DNA from: Clostridia bacterium
GTDB lineage: Bacteria > Bacillota > Clostridia > Christensenellales > Aristaeellaceae
Assembly (NCBI GenBank): GCA_017501255.1
Contig: JAFVXE010000028.1
Span: 124,001 to 188,000 of the forward strand
DNA: 64,000 bases
Reading direction: 5' to 3'
A program made the translations under genes and the position numbers. This document shows, one piece after another, positions 51,806 to 60,209 of the stretch. The notes under the pieces are model-generated. The model was given only the letters and a program-made list of their open reading frames with translations. It did not search any database and was not told where the DNA came from. Position 1 is the first letter of the stretch. Each line of letters opens with the position of its first letter.

Positions 51806-53083
51806 GTGAAACAACCCATCGTTGGTATCATATGCGAATACGACCCTTTCCACCGGGGACACCAGCGACAATTTGAACTGATTCGGCAACAAATTCCGGA
51901 TGCGGCCATCGTCTGCCTGATGAGCGGGCCTTTCACCCAGCGGGGGATGCCTGCTCTGTTTTCCCCCGCCTTTCGGGCAGAGGCTGCCCTGCGGGCTGGG
52001 GCGGACATGGTATTGGAGCTGCCCTGCGCCTTTGCGGTGCGGGATGCAGAGCATTTCGCCCTTGGGGGCGTCAGCATTCTGAGCCAGCTGGGATTTGTTG
52101 ATTTCATCAGCTTTGGTGTGGAAAACAACGGCATTGACCTGCAAGCAGCTGCCCGCCTGATGGAAGAACCCACCAAACAGTATACCGACGCATTGAGGGC
52201 AGAACTGGACAAAGGCGTTTCCTTTGCTGCGGCGCAGGGAAGAGCGCTGGCGGTCTGTCTGGCAGGAGAAGCCCAATGGCAGGGCACCGCTTTGGATGCC
52301 GCCCAACACCTATTGCAGCAGCCCAATTTGATTCTGGCGCTTTGCTACCACCGGGCGTTGCTGCGGCTGAACAGCCATTTACAGCCGCTGCCGGTGGAGC
52401 GGATTGGCGGCTATCATGACAGGGTGTTGCCAGCCGACGCATCCGGCGTGTATCTTGACGCTTTCTCTTCCCCTGCATCCGTCTATCCTTCCGCTACTGC
52501 CGTCCGGAATGCCTATCTGGATGGGGATACCGCCGCTGCCGGAACCGCCTGCGGCTATCCCCTGCCTGAAACGGGCGGTCAACTGCCCATCTGCCGCCCG
52601 GATGCGCTGGACAGAGTGCTTCTGTACAAACTGCGCTCCATGACCACCGACCAGCTGTGGCAGCTTCCCCTGTGCACCGAAGGGCTGGAATACCGACTGG
52701 CTGCGGCAGTCCATCAGGCCACCAGCCGGGAAACCCTGCTGGAAGCCCTGAAAACGAAACGGTACGCCCGGGCAAGGCTCAGCCGCCTGTGCATCCACGG
52801 GCTGCTGGGTGTTACACAGGATTTGCTGGATGCCCATCCACTGCCGGAATATGTGCGGCTTTTGGGTTTCCGTAAAGAAAGTGCGGATTTGCTGAGCCTT
52901 CTGCGGGGCAGCAGCATCCCCGTCATCAGCAAGGCAGCGGATGGTGACCTGACGAATCCGCTCTATGCACTGGACAATACTGCCTACGACCTGTGGGCTT
53001 TGGGTGCAGGCATCCCTGCCGGATTGATGATGCGCAGTCAGGTGGTGCGTTTTTCTGCATCGAATCAGGAGAGTAAAAAATGA
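51806..53083 (+). CDS. tmcAL: tRNA(Met) cytidine acetate ligase
   Basis: The protein has 425 residues. The GTG at 51806 is chosen because homologues start just before IVGIICEYDPFHRGH; a TTG at 51785 is possible and neither has a strong ribosome site. The nucleotidyl-transferase motif CEYDPFHRGH (HxGH-like) and LMSGPFTQRGMPALFS are typical of YlbM/TmcAL. The enzyme activates acetate with ATP to acetylate the wobble cytidine of elongator tRNA(Met). Its use of acetate fits the nearby acetate kinase gene. It overlaps the next gene by four bases. Confidence 0.9.
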   Translation: MKQPIVGIICEYDPFHRGHQRQFELIRQQIPDAAIVCLMSGPFTQRGMPALFSPAFRAEAALRAGADMVLELPCAFAVRDAEHFALGGVSILSQLGFVDFISFGVENNGIDLQAAARLMEEPTKQYTDALRAELDKGVSFAAAQGRALAVCLAGEAQWQGTALDAAQHLLQQPNLILALCYHRALLRLNSHLQPLPVERIGGYHDRVLPADASGVYLDAFSSPASVYPSATAVRNAYLDGDTAAAGTACGYPLPETGGQLPICRPDALDRVLLYKLRSMTTDQLWQLPLCTEGLEYRLAAAVHQATSRETLLEALKTKRYARARLSRLCIHGLLGVTQDLLDAHPLPEYVRLLGFRKESADLLSLLRGSSIPVISKAADGDLTNPLYALDNTAYDLWALGAGIPAGLMMRSQVVRFSASNQESKK

Positions 53084-53394
53084 TCGGCAACTACAAAGTA
53101 ATCACCCTCTGCGGCAGCACCCGTTTCAAAGATGCCTTTTTGCAGGAACAGAAACGGCTGACCCTGGAAGGGAATATCGTTATCAGCGTGGGCTTGTTCG
53201 GCCATTCCGGCGATGAGGAAGTATGGTCGGAGGGCACCAAAGCCATGCTGGATGATATGCACAAGCGGAAAATCGATATGGCGGATGAAATCTTCGTTAT
53301 CAACGTGGGCGGATACATCGGGGAAAGCACCCGGTCGGAGATTGCGTATGCAAAACGCACCGGCAAGGCGGTGCGATATCTGGAGGAAGCCTAA
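53080..53394 (+). CDS. Nucleoside 2-deoxyribosyltransferase-like protein
   Basis: The protein has 104 residues. The start ITLCGSTRFKDAFLQEQ and later DMADEIFVINVGGYIGESTRSEIAYA resemble the nucleoside 2-deoxyribosyltransferase fold (a Rossmann-like domain). It is shorter than characterised members. It starts in an ATGA overlap with tmcAL. Confidence 0.75.
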   Translation: MIGNYKVITLCGSTRFKDAFLQEQKRLTLEGNIVISVGLFGHSGDEEVWSEGTKAMLDDMHKRKIDMADEIFVINVGGYIGESTRSEIAYAKRTGKAVRYLEEA

Positions 53395-53405
53395 AGGAGC
53401 AAAGC

Positions 53406-53453
53406 AAAACGGTGCTTTCGCAGAGCAAAAGCTGCGAAAACACCGTTTTTTCT
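53406..53453. terminator. Bidirectional terminator
   Basis: AAAACGGTG-CTTTCGCAG and CTGCGAAAA-CACCGTTTTT form a long, slightly imperfect stem between convergent genes, with T-rich ends on both strands. Confidence 0.88.
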
Positions 53454-53885
53454 TTACAGCCGCTTGTACAGCACCGAAACGCTGTCCTTTTCCAAGCCGC
53501 ACTTGCCATAGAACCCTTCATTGGGCTCGATGGACATCAGCTGCACCACAGAGATCCCCTTCTCCTTGAGGTAGGGTTCCACAGCCTGCATCAAGGCTTT
53601 TCCGATGCCCTGTTTCTTGCGCTCCGGCACCACAAACAGCTCGGAAATGTAGAAGAAGTCTTCGTCAGCGTAGGGATCCACAAAGCCCAGCAAACCGCCG
53701 ATGATGGTTCCATCCTCCACAGCAGCCAGACCCATGCCCTCATAGTTGCCCAGAATGCCCCGGACACGCCGCAGGGCACGTTCCTCCGTCCAGTTCTCAA
53801 ACCAGGGCGCTTCGGAATAGGCCTTAGACATGGCATTGACCAGACCAGCAAAATCTTCTTCCGTTACCAAACGGTATTCAATCAT
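53454..53885 (-). CDS. GNAT-family N-acetyltransferase
   Basis: The protein has 143 residues from ATG 53885, with GGAGGTT about ten bases upstream. A GNAT core is seen: [23 protein letters not shown] (acetyl-CoA loop), [19 protein letters not shown]. Substrate unknown. It lies 34 bases after rsfS on the same strand and could be read through from there. Confidence 0.87.
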   Translation of the reverse strand: MIEYRLVTEEDFAGLVNAMSKAYSEAPWFENWTEERALRRVRGILGNYEGMGLAAVEDGTIIGGLLGFVDPYADEDFFYISELFVVPERKKQGIGKALMQAVEPYLKEKGISVVQLMSIEPNEGFYGKCGLEKDSVSVLYKRL

Positions 53886-53919
53886 TCGTTTCAGAACCTC
53901 CATAAATCACAACGGACGC

Positions 53920-54282
53920 TCAGTCCTCGTCGTCCTCATCAAAACCAAGGGCGATGCGGTTCTGGTCGTTTTCCCACAGCTTGTCCAGCCGGTAGAACTC
54001 CCGCTCTTCGGGGTGGAAGATGTGCACCAACACATTGCCGTAGTCCAGCACCACCCAGCGGCCTTCCTGCTGGCCTTCCTTGCGGATGGGCTCGATACCG
54101 TCTTCGGTCAGCTTCTCTTCCACTTCGTCAGACAGGGATTTGACCTGCAAAGCGCTGCGGCCGCTGGCAATGATCATGCAATCGGTGATCACGGTCAGGT
54201 CGTGCACATCCAGCGCCACAATGTCCTTGGCCTTCTTTTCGTAGAGAATGCCAGCAATCTTGGTAATCAGTTCGTTATTCAT
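53920..54282 (-). CDS. rsfS: Ribosomal silencing factor RsfS
   Basis: The protein has 120 residues; ATG 54282 has AAAGGAG eight bases upstream. It has the family pattern AKDIVALDVHDLTVITDCMIIASGRSALQVKSL and GRWVVLDYGNVLVHIFHPEEREFYRLDKLW. RsfS binds ribosomal protein L14 and blocks subunit joining in starvation. The C terminus is an acidic tail. It overlaps the nadD-yqeK stop by eight bases. Confidence 0.96.
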   Translation of the reverse strand: MNNELITKIAGILYEKKAKDIVALDVHDLTVITDCMIIASGRSALQVKSLSDEVEEKLTEDGIEPIRKEGQQEGRWVVLDYGNVLVHIFHPEEREFYRLDKLWENDQNRIALGFDEDDED

Positions 54283-55477
54283 CTTCATTGCTCCTTTGCT
54301 GTGCCATCAGGCGGTCCAGCCAGTCCGCCACCCGCTGGGTGGTGGGATGGGGCACGCCTTTCTGGCTCTTTACATAATCGAGGGTTGACCGGAGGGAATG
54401 GCTCATGGCAGCGGGAAGGCTTTCCTGTGCCAGCCTGCGAACCTCTTCCAGCGCCGGATAGCTGCGCCGGGAAGGCTCAATCTTGTCGGACAGAAATACG
54501 ATCATATCCAGCGGCAGCATCCCCACCTTGCCGGTGGTATGGCAGCGGATGGCAGCCAGCACATTGGGGTCGGTAATGCCATAATCCCGCTCGGCCACCA
54601 CTGCCCCCACGGGGCCGTGGAGCAGGTTGCCGTTCTGGAAAGTGATCTTGTCAATCAGCAGCCGGTGTTCCTTGGCAATCTGCTGCATTTCGCCAAGGGG
54701 CATACACTTGGCGCAGTCGTGCAAAAGGGCCGCGGTGGCTGCGGTATCCTCGGAAATTCCGTGCTGCCGGGCCAATCTGCGGGCTGTCCAGCTCACCAGC
54801 AGGGAATGAAGCAGCCGCTTTTCGCTCAGGTTCTTCTTCAGCTTGGCATAGGCTGCTTCGCCAATCGCCGGGCTGGCTTCCCTGCCGTAGAGGCCCATCT
54901 GCCGGATGTATTCGATCACCTGCAGCTTCAGTTCGTCCGGGTCGCCGCCTTCCTTCAGTTCAGCCCGAACGGCGGTGGAACTCACATCCCTGGGGGGCAG
55001 GCTCAAGAAACTGAACTTGCAGCCCTGCTTGCGCAGCTTATGGCAGCGGGGATCGTCCTCCGGGGTATGGGTGGCCCGGCGGCACACCAGAAAGCGGGTC
55101 AGCTCAAACACCTTGTCTGCCTTGCGCCAGTTGGGCAGATCAAAGAGGGTATCCTCGCCAATGATGTAATAAAACTCCGCATTTGGCAGCTGCTTTTTCA
55201 GCAGCGTCAAGGTATCCACCGTATAGATGGTGCCCTTGCGCTCCAGCTCAATGCGGCTGGGCTCAAACCCGGTCATGCCACTGACCGCCAGACGAGTCAT
55301 TTCATAGCGGTGCTCCGCATCCTCCAGCCCTTCTTTCTTGTGGGGCGGGTTGCCGGTGGGCAGAAACAGCACCCGATCCAGCTTGCCTTCTTTCAGGGCG
55401 CAGGCAGCCATTTCCAGATGACGCTCATGGATGGGATTGAAACTTCCGCCCATGAGACCGATTTTCTCCTCGGGCAC
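54275..55477 (-). CDS. nadD: NadD-YqeK fusion: nicotinate-mononucleotide adenylyltransferase plus HD phosphohydrolase
   Basis: The protein has 400 residues. Residues ~1-200 are NadD: GLMGGSFNPIHERHLEMA (the GGxFNPxHxxH motif), LFLPTGNPPHK, IIGEDTLFDLPNW and PRDVSSTAVRAEL. Residues ~205-390 are YqeK: RLLHSLLVSWTARRLA, AALLHDCAKCMP (HD), LLHGPVGA and AIRCHTTGK. YqeK enzymes hydrolyse Ap4A. The two are adjacent genes in B. subtilis, and here they are a single frame. Confidence 0.94.
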   Translation of the reverse strand: MPEEKIGLMGGSFNPIHERHLEMAACALKEGKLDRVLFLPTGNPPHKKEGLEDAEHRYEMTRLAVSGMTGFEPSRIELERKGTIYTVDTLTLLKKQLPNAEFYYIIGEDTLFDLPNWRKADKVFELTRFLVCRRATHTPEDDPRCHKLRKQGCKFSFLSLPPRDVSSTAVRAELKEGGDPDELKLQVIEYIRQMGLYGREASPAIGEAAYAKLKKNLSEKRLLHSLLVSWTARRLARQHGISEDTAATAALLHDCAKCMPLGEMQQIAKEHRLLIDKITFQNGNLLHGPVGAVVAERDYGITDPNVLAAIRCHTTGKVGMLPLDMIVFLSDKIEPSRRSYPALEEVRRLAQESLPAAMSHSLRSTLDYVKSQKGVPHPTTQRVADWLDRLMAQQRSNEDE

Positions 55478-55568
55478 AACTGCGCCTCCTTTCGTTGGGG
55501 GATTGGATGATTATACTAAAAATCACGGAAAAGGGAAAGCTATTTTCGGAAAGCGGGGTGTATTTTCC

Positions 55569-56408
55569 ATGCACAAATACCAGCCCAAGGCGCCCTTGGG
55601 AGAGGCGGCGGACAAATTGCTCCGGGCCATGCTGGCTGCGCTGGCAGGCACGGCGTGGTTCGTGTACCTGTGGGGCCTTCGTCTGACGGCTCTGACCGCA
55701 GGGATCGCCATGGGCGGCCTCATCTGGCTGATGGTGCGGCAGCTGGGCAAAAAGCGGGTGATGCGCCGGGAAGCACAGATGCGGCAGATGATCGGCGGGG
55801 AACTGGCGCTGAGCCGCCTGATGATGCTCTCTCCCCGGCACGCTGCCTTTCAGGCGGCGCTGTGGCTATTGCCCAAGGCGGATATCCACATGGAAAAGGC
55901 CTTGCCCTGGGGCGTGCTGGGCACCTGGAAAGGCGGGCGGGTGCTGGTGCGGCTCATCGCCCAGCATGAAAGCCTACCCATCAATGTACAGCAGGTGATC
56001 AAGGCTGTCCGGGACGCCCACGATCAGGAGGCGGATCGCTGCCTTCTGTGCGTAACAGCCCCCGTCAGCAAGGAAGCCGCTGCCTATGCGGAGGACTTGG
56101 AAATGCCCATCCGTATCGTAACAAGGGAGGAACTGGTAGCCCTTGCCGGAGCCAACGAACCCGCCACCGATGAACAGCTGCACCGGATGGCCGAAGGGCG
56201 GCGGCACAAGAACCGCAACTGGCAGGGCTGGCTGGCGGAGATTCTGTCTCCCAAGCGGGCCAAACGCTACTTATGGTACGGTATCGCCCTTGCAGCGCTG
56301 GCCCTGCTGACCCGTCAATGGGTGTATCCTTTTCCCTCGGCGGTGTGCCTGTTGCTGTATGCGGGCTGCAAGATCCGCAACTGGCGCAGAAAGGAGGAAA
56401 GCTGGTAA
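55569..56408 (+). CDS. Membrane protein with possible restriction-endonuclease-like core
   Basis: The protein has 279 residues from ATG 55569. Two hydrophobic segments lie at ~25-55 and two near the C terminus (~232-262). The central part (~100-210) has KGGRVLVRLIAQHE, VQQVIKAVRDAHDQEADRCLLCVTAPVSKEAAAYAEDLEMPIRIVTREELVALAG. That second half resembles the end of Mrr-type nuclease folds, but I cannot find the catalytic D-ExK pair, so it may be inactive. It is divergent from nadD-yqeK and convergent with ksgA. Function unknown. Confidence 0.6.
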   Translation: MHKYQPKAPLGEAADKLLRAMLAALAGTAWFVYLWGLRLTALTAGIAMGGLIWLMVRQLGKKRVMRREAQMRQMIGGELALSRLMMLSPRHAAFQAALWLLPKADIHMEKALPWGVLGTWKGGRVLVRLIAQHESLPINVQQVIKAVRDAHDQEADRCLLCVTAPVSKEAAAYAEDLEMPIRIVTREELVALAGANEPATDEQLHRMAEGRRHKNRNWQGWLAEILSPKRAKRYLWYGIALAALALLTRQWVYPFPSAVCLLLYAGCKIRNWRRKEESW

Positions 56409-56412
56409 GTTC

Positions 56413-57246
56413 TCAGCCTGCGCAAGCATTGGACAGGACAATCCACTGCTCCACAGACAATTCTTCAGCCCGGGCGGTGGATTTGAGCCCTTCCGCCTCC
56501 ATGGCGGCAAGGAGTTTTTCGCCATCCACGGTGCCTTTGAGAGCATTGGTCAGCGTTTTGCGGCGGTGATTAAAGCCATCCTTCATCATCCGCATCAGCC
56601 GTTTTTCGTTGGTGACCGGTGCTACCGGCTGCTTGCGCATCCGCAGATGGATGAAAGCGCTGTCCACCTTGGGCGGCGGCGTGAAGGCCTCGGCGGGTAC
56701 AATGGCTTCCAGCTCCGGCTGGCACCAGTAGCGGCACCGGGCGCTGAGGAGCCCGTAGGCATCATCGCCGGGCAAAGCCAGCAGCTTGTCCGCCACTTCC
56801 TTCTGCACCATCAGGGACAGCTGCCGGATGGGAAGGCCGCTTTCCCACAGAAGATCCAGTATGGGGGTGGTGATGTTATAGGGAATATTGGCAATGACAT
56901 AAAAATCCTCACCCAGAGGGGCGCAGAGTTCCCGGATGGGCTGCTTGCGGATATCCCCCACCACGATGGTCAGGTTGTCAAAGCGCTCGGTTTTCATACG
57001 CAGGAAGGGCAGCACATCCTGATCCACTTCCACGGCGATCACCTGCCCCGCTTCCTGACAGAGCTGATAGGTGAGCATTCCGCTGCCCGGGCCGATTTCC
57101 AGCACCTTGTTTTCCTTGCTCACGCCGGTGGATTTGACCAAAGCGGATAGGAGCGCTTCATCATACAGGAAATGCTGGCCCAGATCATGCTTGTAGTTGA
57201 CACCCTCCTTACGCTGTCGGGTGGCTTTCTGGTAGGATTTCTTCAT
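56413..57246 (-). CDS. rsmA: 16S rRNA dimethyladenosine transferase KsgA/RsmA
   Basis: The protein has 277 residues. LGQHFLYDEAL, VLEIGPGSGMLTYQL (SAM loop), VVGDIRK and VIANIPYNITTPIL (N-I-P-Y catalytic motif) are present. It dimethylates two adenosines near the 3' end of 16S rRNA. The C-terminal part has the usual FNHRRKTL motif. It starts in a TAATG overlap with dnaX, an unusual neighbour; ksgA is often next to rnmV/rsgA instead. Confidence 0.97.
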   Translation of the reverse strand: MKKSYQKATRQRKEGVNYKHDLGQHFLYDEALLSALVKSTGVSKENKVLEIGPGSGMLTYQLCQEAGQVIAVEVDQDVLPFLRMKTERFDNLTIVVGDIRKQPIRELCAPLGEDFYVIANIPYNITTPILDLLWESGLPIRQLSLMVQKEVADKLLALPGDDAYGLLSARCRYWCQPELEAIVPAEAFTPPPKVDSAFIHLRMRKQPVAPVTNEKRLMRMMKDGFNHRRKTLTNALKGTVDGEKLLAAMEAEGLKSTARAEELSVEQWIVLSNACAG

Positions 57247-58913
57247 TATGCTTTCCCCTCGTCAATCTGCACATTCTCCCGGCCGAAGGTTTGAAACAGC
57301 ATTTGCTCGTTGGCTTCCCGGGCATCGTTCTGGGCTGTGTTCACCGCTTCGCCCTCCAGTACCACTTCCAGCTTCACCGGCTTTCCGGCTGCCTGGCTGA
57401 GATACTCGTTCAGCTTTTCCTTCCGGGCGGGCTGGTTCAGCTTCACATAGGAAAAATCTTTCTTGGCACGGGCGATCTGCACCCGGTAGGTGTCGTTCTC
57501 TTCACCAAGAAAGCGCTCATTGCGCAACAGGCCCAAAAGCGGCGGCTCGTTCTTGCTCAGAATGGACAGAAACTCCTTCCAGACCAGCTTGGCATCGTTG
57601 GGAATGGGTTTGGCAGCAGGTTCAGCGGCAGGGGTCGCATCATCGCTGGCAGCGCTGGCCGCACTACCGGCCTTGACAGCAGCTTTTCCAGCCTTGGCAG
57701 CAGACCCTTCTGCCGGAGCGGCAACGGTATAAGCGCCGCTGTCCAGCTTGGATTGCAGCTGACTGAGCTGGGCTTCCAGTTCCCCGATGCGTTCCATCAG
57801 CGCTTCACTGCTTTCGCCCGCATTCTGCTGGCAAGCCCGGAGGGAAGCGGATTCCAGGCCGATGCGGGGTGTGGAGGCAAAGCGCAATTCTCCCTCTGCC
57901 TTCACGAAATCATCCAAAATACGCAGAAGTCTTGCGGAGGAGAACTGCTCCGCTTGCTGGCGATACCGCTTTTCATCCTCATCGGTCACATCCAGAATGG
58001 AGGCGGCATCCTTGTCCACGGCCTTCACCGTCAAAAGCGCGCGCATATGCGCCGACATTTCCCTGAGGAATACCTGCGGCTCCCGGCCGGAGCGCATCAG
58101 CTCGTCCACCTTGCGCATCACGCCGCCGGCATCATAGGCAGCCAGCAGTTCCGCATAGGTAAAGAGAAAATCCTTATCGGAAGTGCCCAGCACATCCCGC
58201 ACCTGTGCGGCCGTGATGGCGCCGCCCTCCGCACCGGCCACACACATATCCAGAATGCTGAACGCATCACGCATGGCGCCCTCAGCAGCCCGGGCCACCA
58301 TCTGCAGGGCTTCTTCCTCGGCGGTGAAACTCATCTCATCCAGCGCAAGGCGCATACGCTCCACCATCAGGTTGGAGGGAATACGCCCGAAATCGTACCG
58401 CTGCACCCGGGAAAGGATGGTGGCAGGCAGCTTGTGAGGCTCCGTGGTGGCCAGAATGAACACGATATGCTCCGGCGGCTCCTCCAGGGTTTTCAGCAGC
58501 GCATTGAAAGCGGAGGTGGACAGCATATGCACCTCGTCGATGATGTATACCTTATAGCGGCCCATCTGGGGCGGATAGGGCACCTGATCCAGCAATTCAC
58601 GCATTTCTTCCACTCGGCTGTGGCTGGCGGCGTCCATCTCCACCACATCCATGGTGCTTTCATTCATGATGGCCCTGCACACATCACACTGTCCGCAGGG
58701 GTCGCCATGGTTGGGGTTCAGGCAGTTCACCGCCCGGCTCATCAGCTTGGCCAGCGTGGTTTTGCCCGTGCCGCGGCAGCCGCAGAAAAGATAGGCATGA
58801 GCAATACGCCCCACCTCAATCTGATTCCGCAGTGCCTTGACGGCAGCGGTCTGCCCCAGTACCTGTTCAAATGTCATCGGTCGCCAGCGGCGGTAAAGTG
58901 CCTGATATGCCAT
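57246..58913 (-). CDS. dnaX: DNA polymerase III subunit gamma/tau
   Basis: The protein has 555 residues from ATG 58913, with GGAGG five bases upstream. The clamp-loader ATPase has GCRGTGKTTLAKL (Walker A), the zinc site CLNPNHGDPCGQCDVC, VYIIDEVHMLS and the arginine finger region SRVQRYDF. Domain III ends at ~360. A linker rich in Ala and Lys (~410-460) leads to a tau-type C-terminal domain (~465-555). A frameshift product (gamma) cannot be judged. recR and the YbaB gene, often downstream, are absent. Confidence 0.97.
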   Translation of the reverse strand: MAYQALYRRWRPMTFEQVLGQTAAVKALRNQIEVGRIAHAYLFCGCRGTGKTTLAKLMSRAVNCLNPNHGDPCGQCDVCRAIMNESTMDVVEMDAASHSRVEEMRELLDQVPYPPQMGRYKVYIIDEVHMLSTSAFNALLKTLEEPPEHIVFILATTEPHKLPATILSRVQRYDFGRIPSNLMVERMRLALDEMSFTAEEEALQMVARAAEGAMRDAFSILDMCVAGAEGGAITAAQVRDVLGTSDKDFLFTYAELLAAYDAGGVMRKVDELMRSGREPQVFLREMSAHMRALLTVKAVDKDAASILDVTDEDEKRYRQQAEQFSSARLLRILDDFVKAEGELRFASTPRIGLESASLRACQQNAGESSEALMERIGELEAQLSQLQSKLDSGAYTVAAPAEGSAAKAGKAAVKAGSAASAASDDATPAAEPAAKPIPNDAKLVWKEFLSILSKNEPPLLGLLRNERFLGEENDTYRVQIARAKKDFSYVKLNQPARKEKLNEYLSQAAGKPVKLEVVLEGEAVNTAQNDAREANEQMLFQTFGRENVQIDEGKA

Positions 58914-58980
58914 AGCGCCTCCATGAAAGCCTGTTGTAAACGGGTTTGTCGGGCCTGCATGAGCATAGACCCGCAATCAT

Positions 58981-59009
58981 AGTATATCATTTTTGGCCCC
59001 AGATGAAAA
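58981..59009 (-). promoter_or_regulatory. Promoter of dnaX-ksgA
   Basis: On the minus strand TTTTCA (59009-59004), a 17-base spacer and a TG-extended TATACT (58986-58981) lie 68 bases before dnaX. Confidence 0.6.
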
Positions 59010-59123
59010 GCACCACCGCCGTCCTGACAGGCTTTTTGCAGAAAAAAGCAGGAATTTGGACCGTGGGTAACGTATAAACCTATATGTACCATTTTGGTAA
59101 GTATCGTAACGGAGGTGGGCGGC

Positions 59124-60128
59124 ATGACTTTCCGGGAGGAACAGGAGCGGGAGGAGCAGAGCCGTCTGTCCCCATATGCTGCTTTGAGCAGCCAGTCCAA
59201 AGGCCGCCAGCGGAAAGTGGCCCCCTGCGAGCTGCGCACCTGCTACCAGCGGGACCGGGACCGGATTATTCACTGCAAAAGTTTCCGGCGGCTGAAATTC
59301 AAAACCCAGGTGTTTCTTTCCCCCAAGGGCGACCACTACCGCACCCGCCTGACCCATACGCTGGAGGTGGCGCAGGTGGCCCGTACCATCGCCCGTTCCC
59401 TGCGCCTCAATGAAGATTTGACCGAGGCCATCGCTTTGGGCCACGATCTGGGACACACCCCCTTCGGTCACATTGGCGAGCGCACGCTGGACCGTTTGGT
59501 GGGCGGCGGTTTCCGCCACAATGAGCAGAGCCTGCGGGTAGCGGAACGTCTGGAACATGACGGCAAGGGGCTGAACCTTTGTGCGGAGACGCTGGACGGC
59601 ATCCGCAACCATTCCGGCAAGGACGAGCCTGCCACCTTGGAGGGTTGGTGTGTGCGCCGGGCGGACCGCATCGCCTACATCAACCACGATATCGACGATG
59701 CTATCCGGGGCGGCATTCTGAAGCCCTTTGAACTGCCCCGCCGGTGCCTGTCCGTGCTGGGCCAGACCCACGGCGAGCGCATCAATACCATGATTGCGGA
59801 TATTGTGCGGGAAAGCCGGGAGCAACCCTTTATCCGCATGAGTCCGGAGGTGGAGGAAGCCAGCGATGAACTGCGTTCCTTCCTCTTTGCCAACGTATAC
59901 CACGACAGCTGGCGTGCCCGGGAAGAGGAAAAATGCGATTATGTGGTGGCGGGTCTCTTTGACCACTACAGCCGCCACCCGGAGCAGCTGCCTGCCGAGT
60001 ATCTGGAGATCTGTTACACCGAGGGTGCCGAGCGTGCCGTGTGCGATTTTGTGGGCTGCATGACCGATCGCTACGCCATTGACCGCTTTAACGAGGTCTA
60101 CGTACCCGGCGCATTTGGCAGCTATTGA
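59124..60128 (+). CDS. dGTP triphosphohydrolase-like HD protein
   Basis: The protein has 334 residues from ATG 59124 with GGAGGTG seven bases upstream. It has the dGTPase opening (RDRDRIIHCKSFRRLKFKTQVF), RTRLTHTLEVAQVAR and the HD motif ALGHDLGHTPFGHIGE, then FRHNEQSLRV and ADRIAYINHDIDDA. These enzymes convert dNTPs into deoxynucleosides. Location before dnaG-rpoD matches many Firmicutes (YqfZ/dgt-dnaG order). Confidence 0.94.
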   Translation: MTFREEQEREEQSRLSPYAALSSQSKGRQRKVAPCELRTCYQRDRDRIIHCKSFRRLKFKTQVFLSPKGDHYRTRLTHTLEVAQVARTIARSLRLNEDLTEAIALGHDLGHTPFGHIGERTLDRLVGGGFRHNEQSLRVAERLEHDGKGLNLCAETLDGIRNHSGKDEPATLEGWCVRRADRIAYINHDIDDAIRGGILKPFELPRRCLSVLGQTHGERINTMIADIVRESREQPFIRMSPEVEEASDELRSFLFANVYHDSWRAREEEKCDYVVAGLFDHYSRHPEQLPAEYLEICYTEGAERAVCDFVGCMTDRYAIDRFNEVYVPGAFGSY

Positions 60129-60209
60129 CAGTTTGTCGTAAAATGTTGATTTTCCCGGCAGGAATGTAACCCGCCGCGGCGAATGATAAAGGAGTGGGTG
60201 AACGATACC

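Noticed and set aside
57291..58982. 563-codon open frame on the plus strand
   Set aside because: Antisense of dnaX; no recognisable domain.
59056..59086. Promoter of the dGTPase gene (TTGGAC, TATATG)
   Set aside because: The 19-base spacing and weak -10 box are not convincing.
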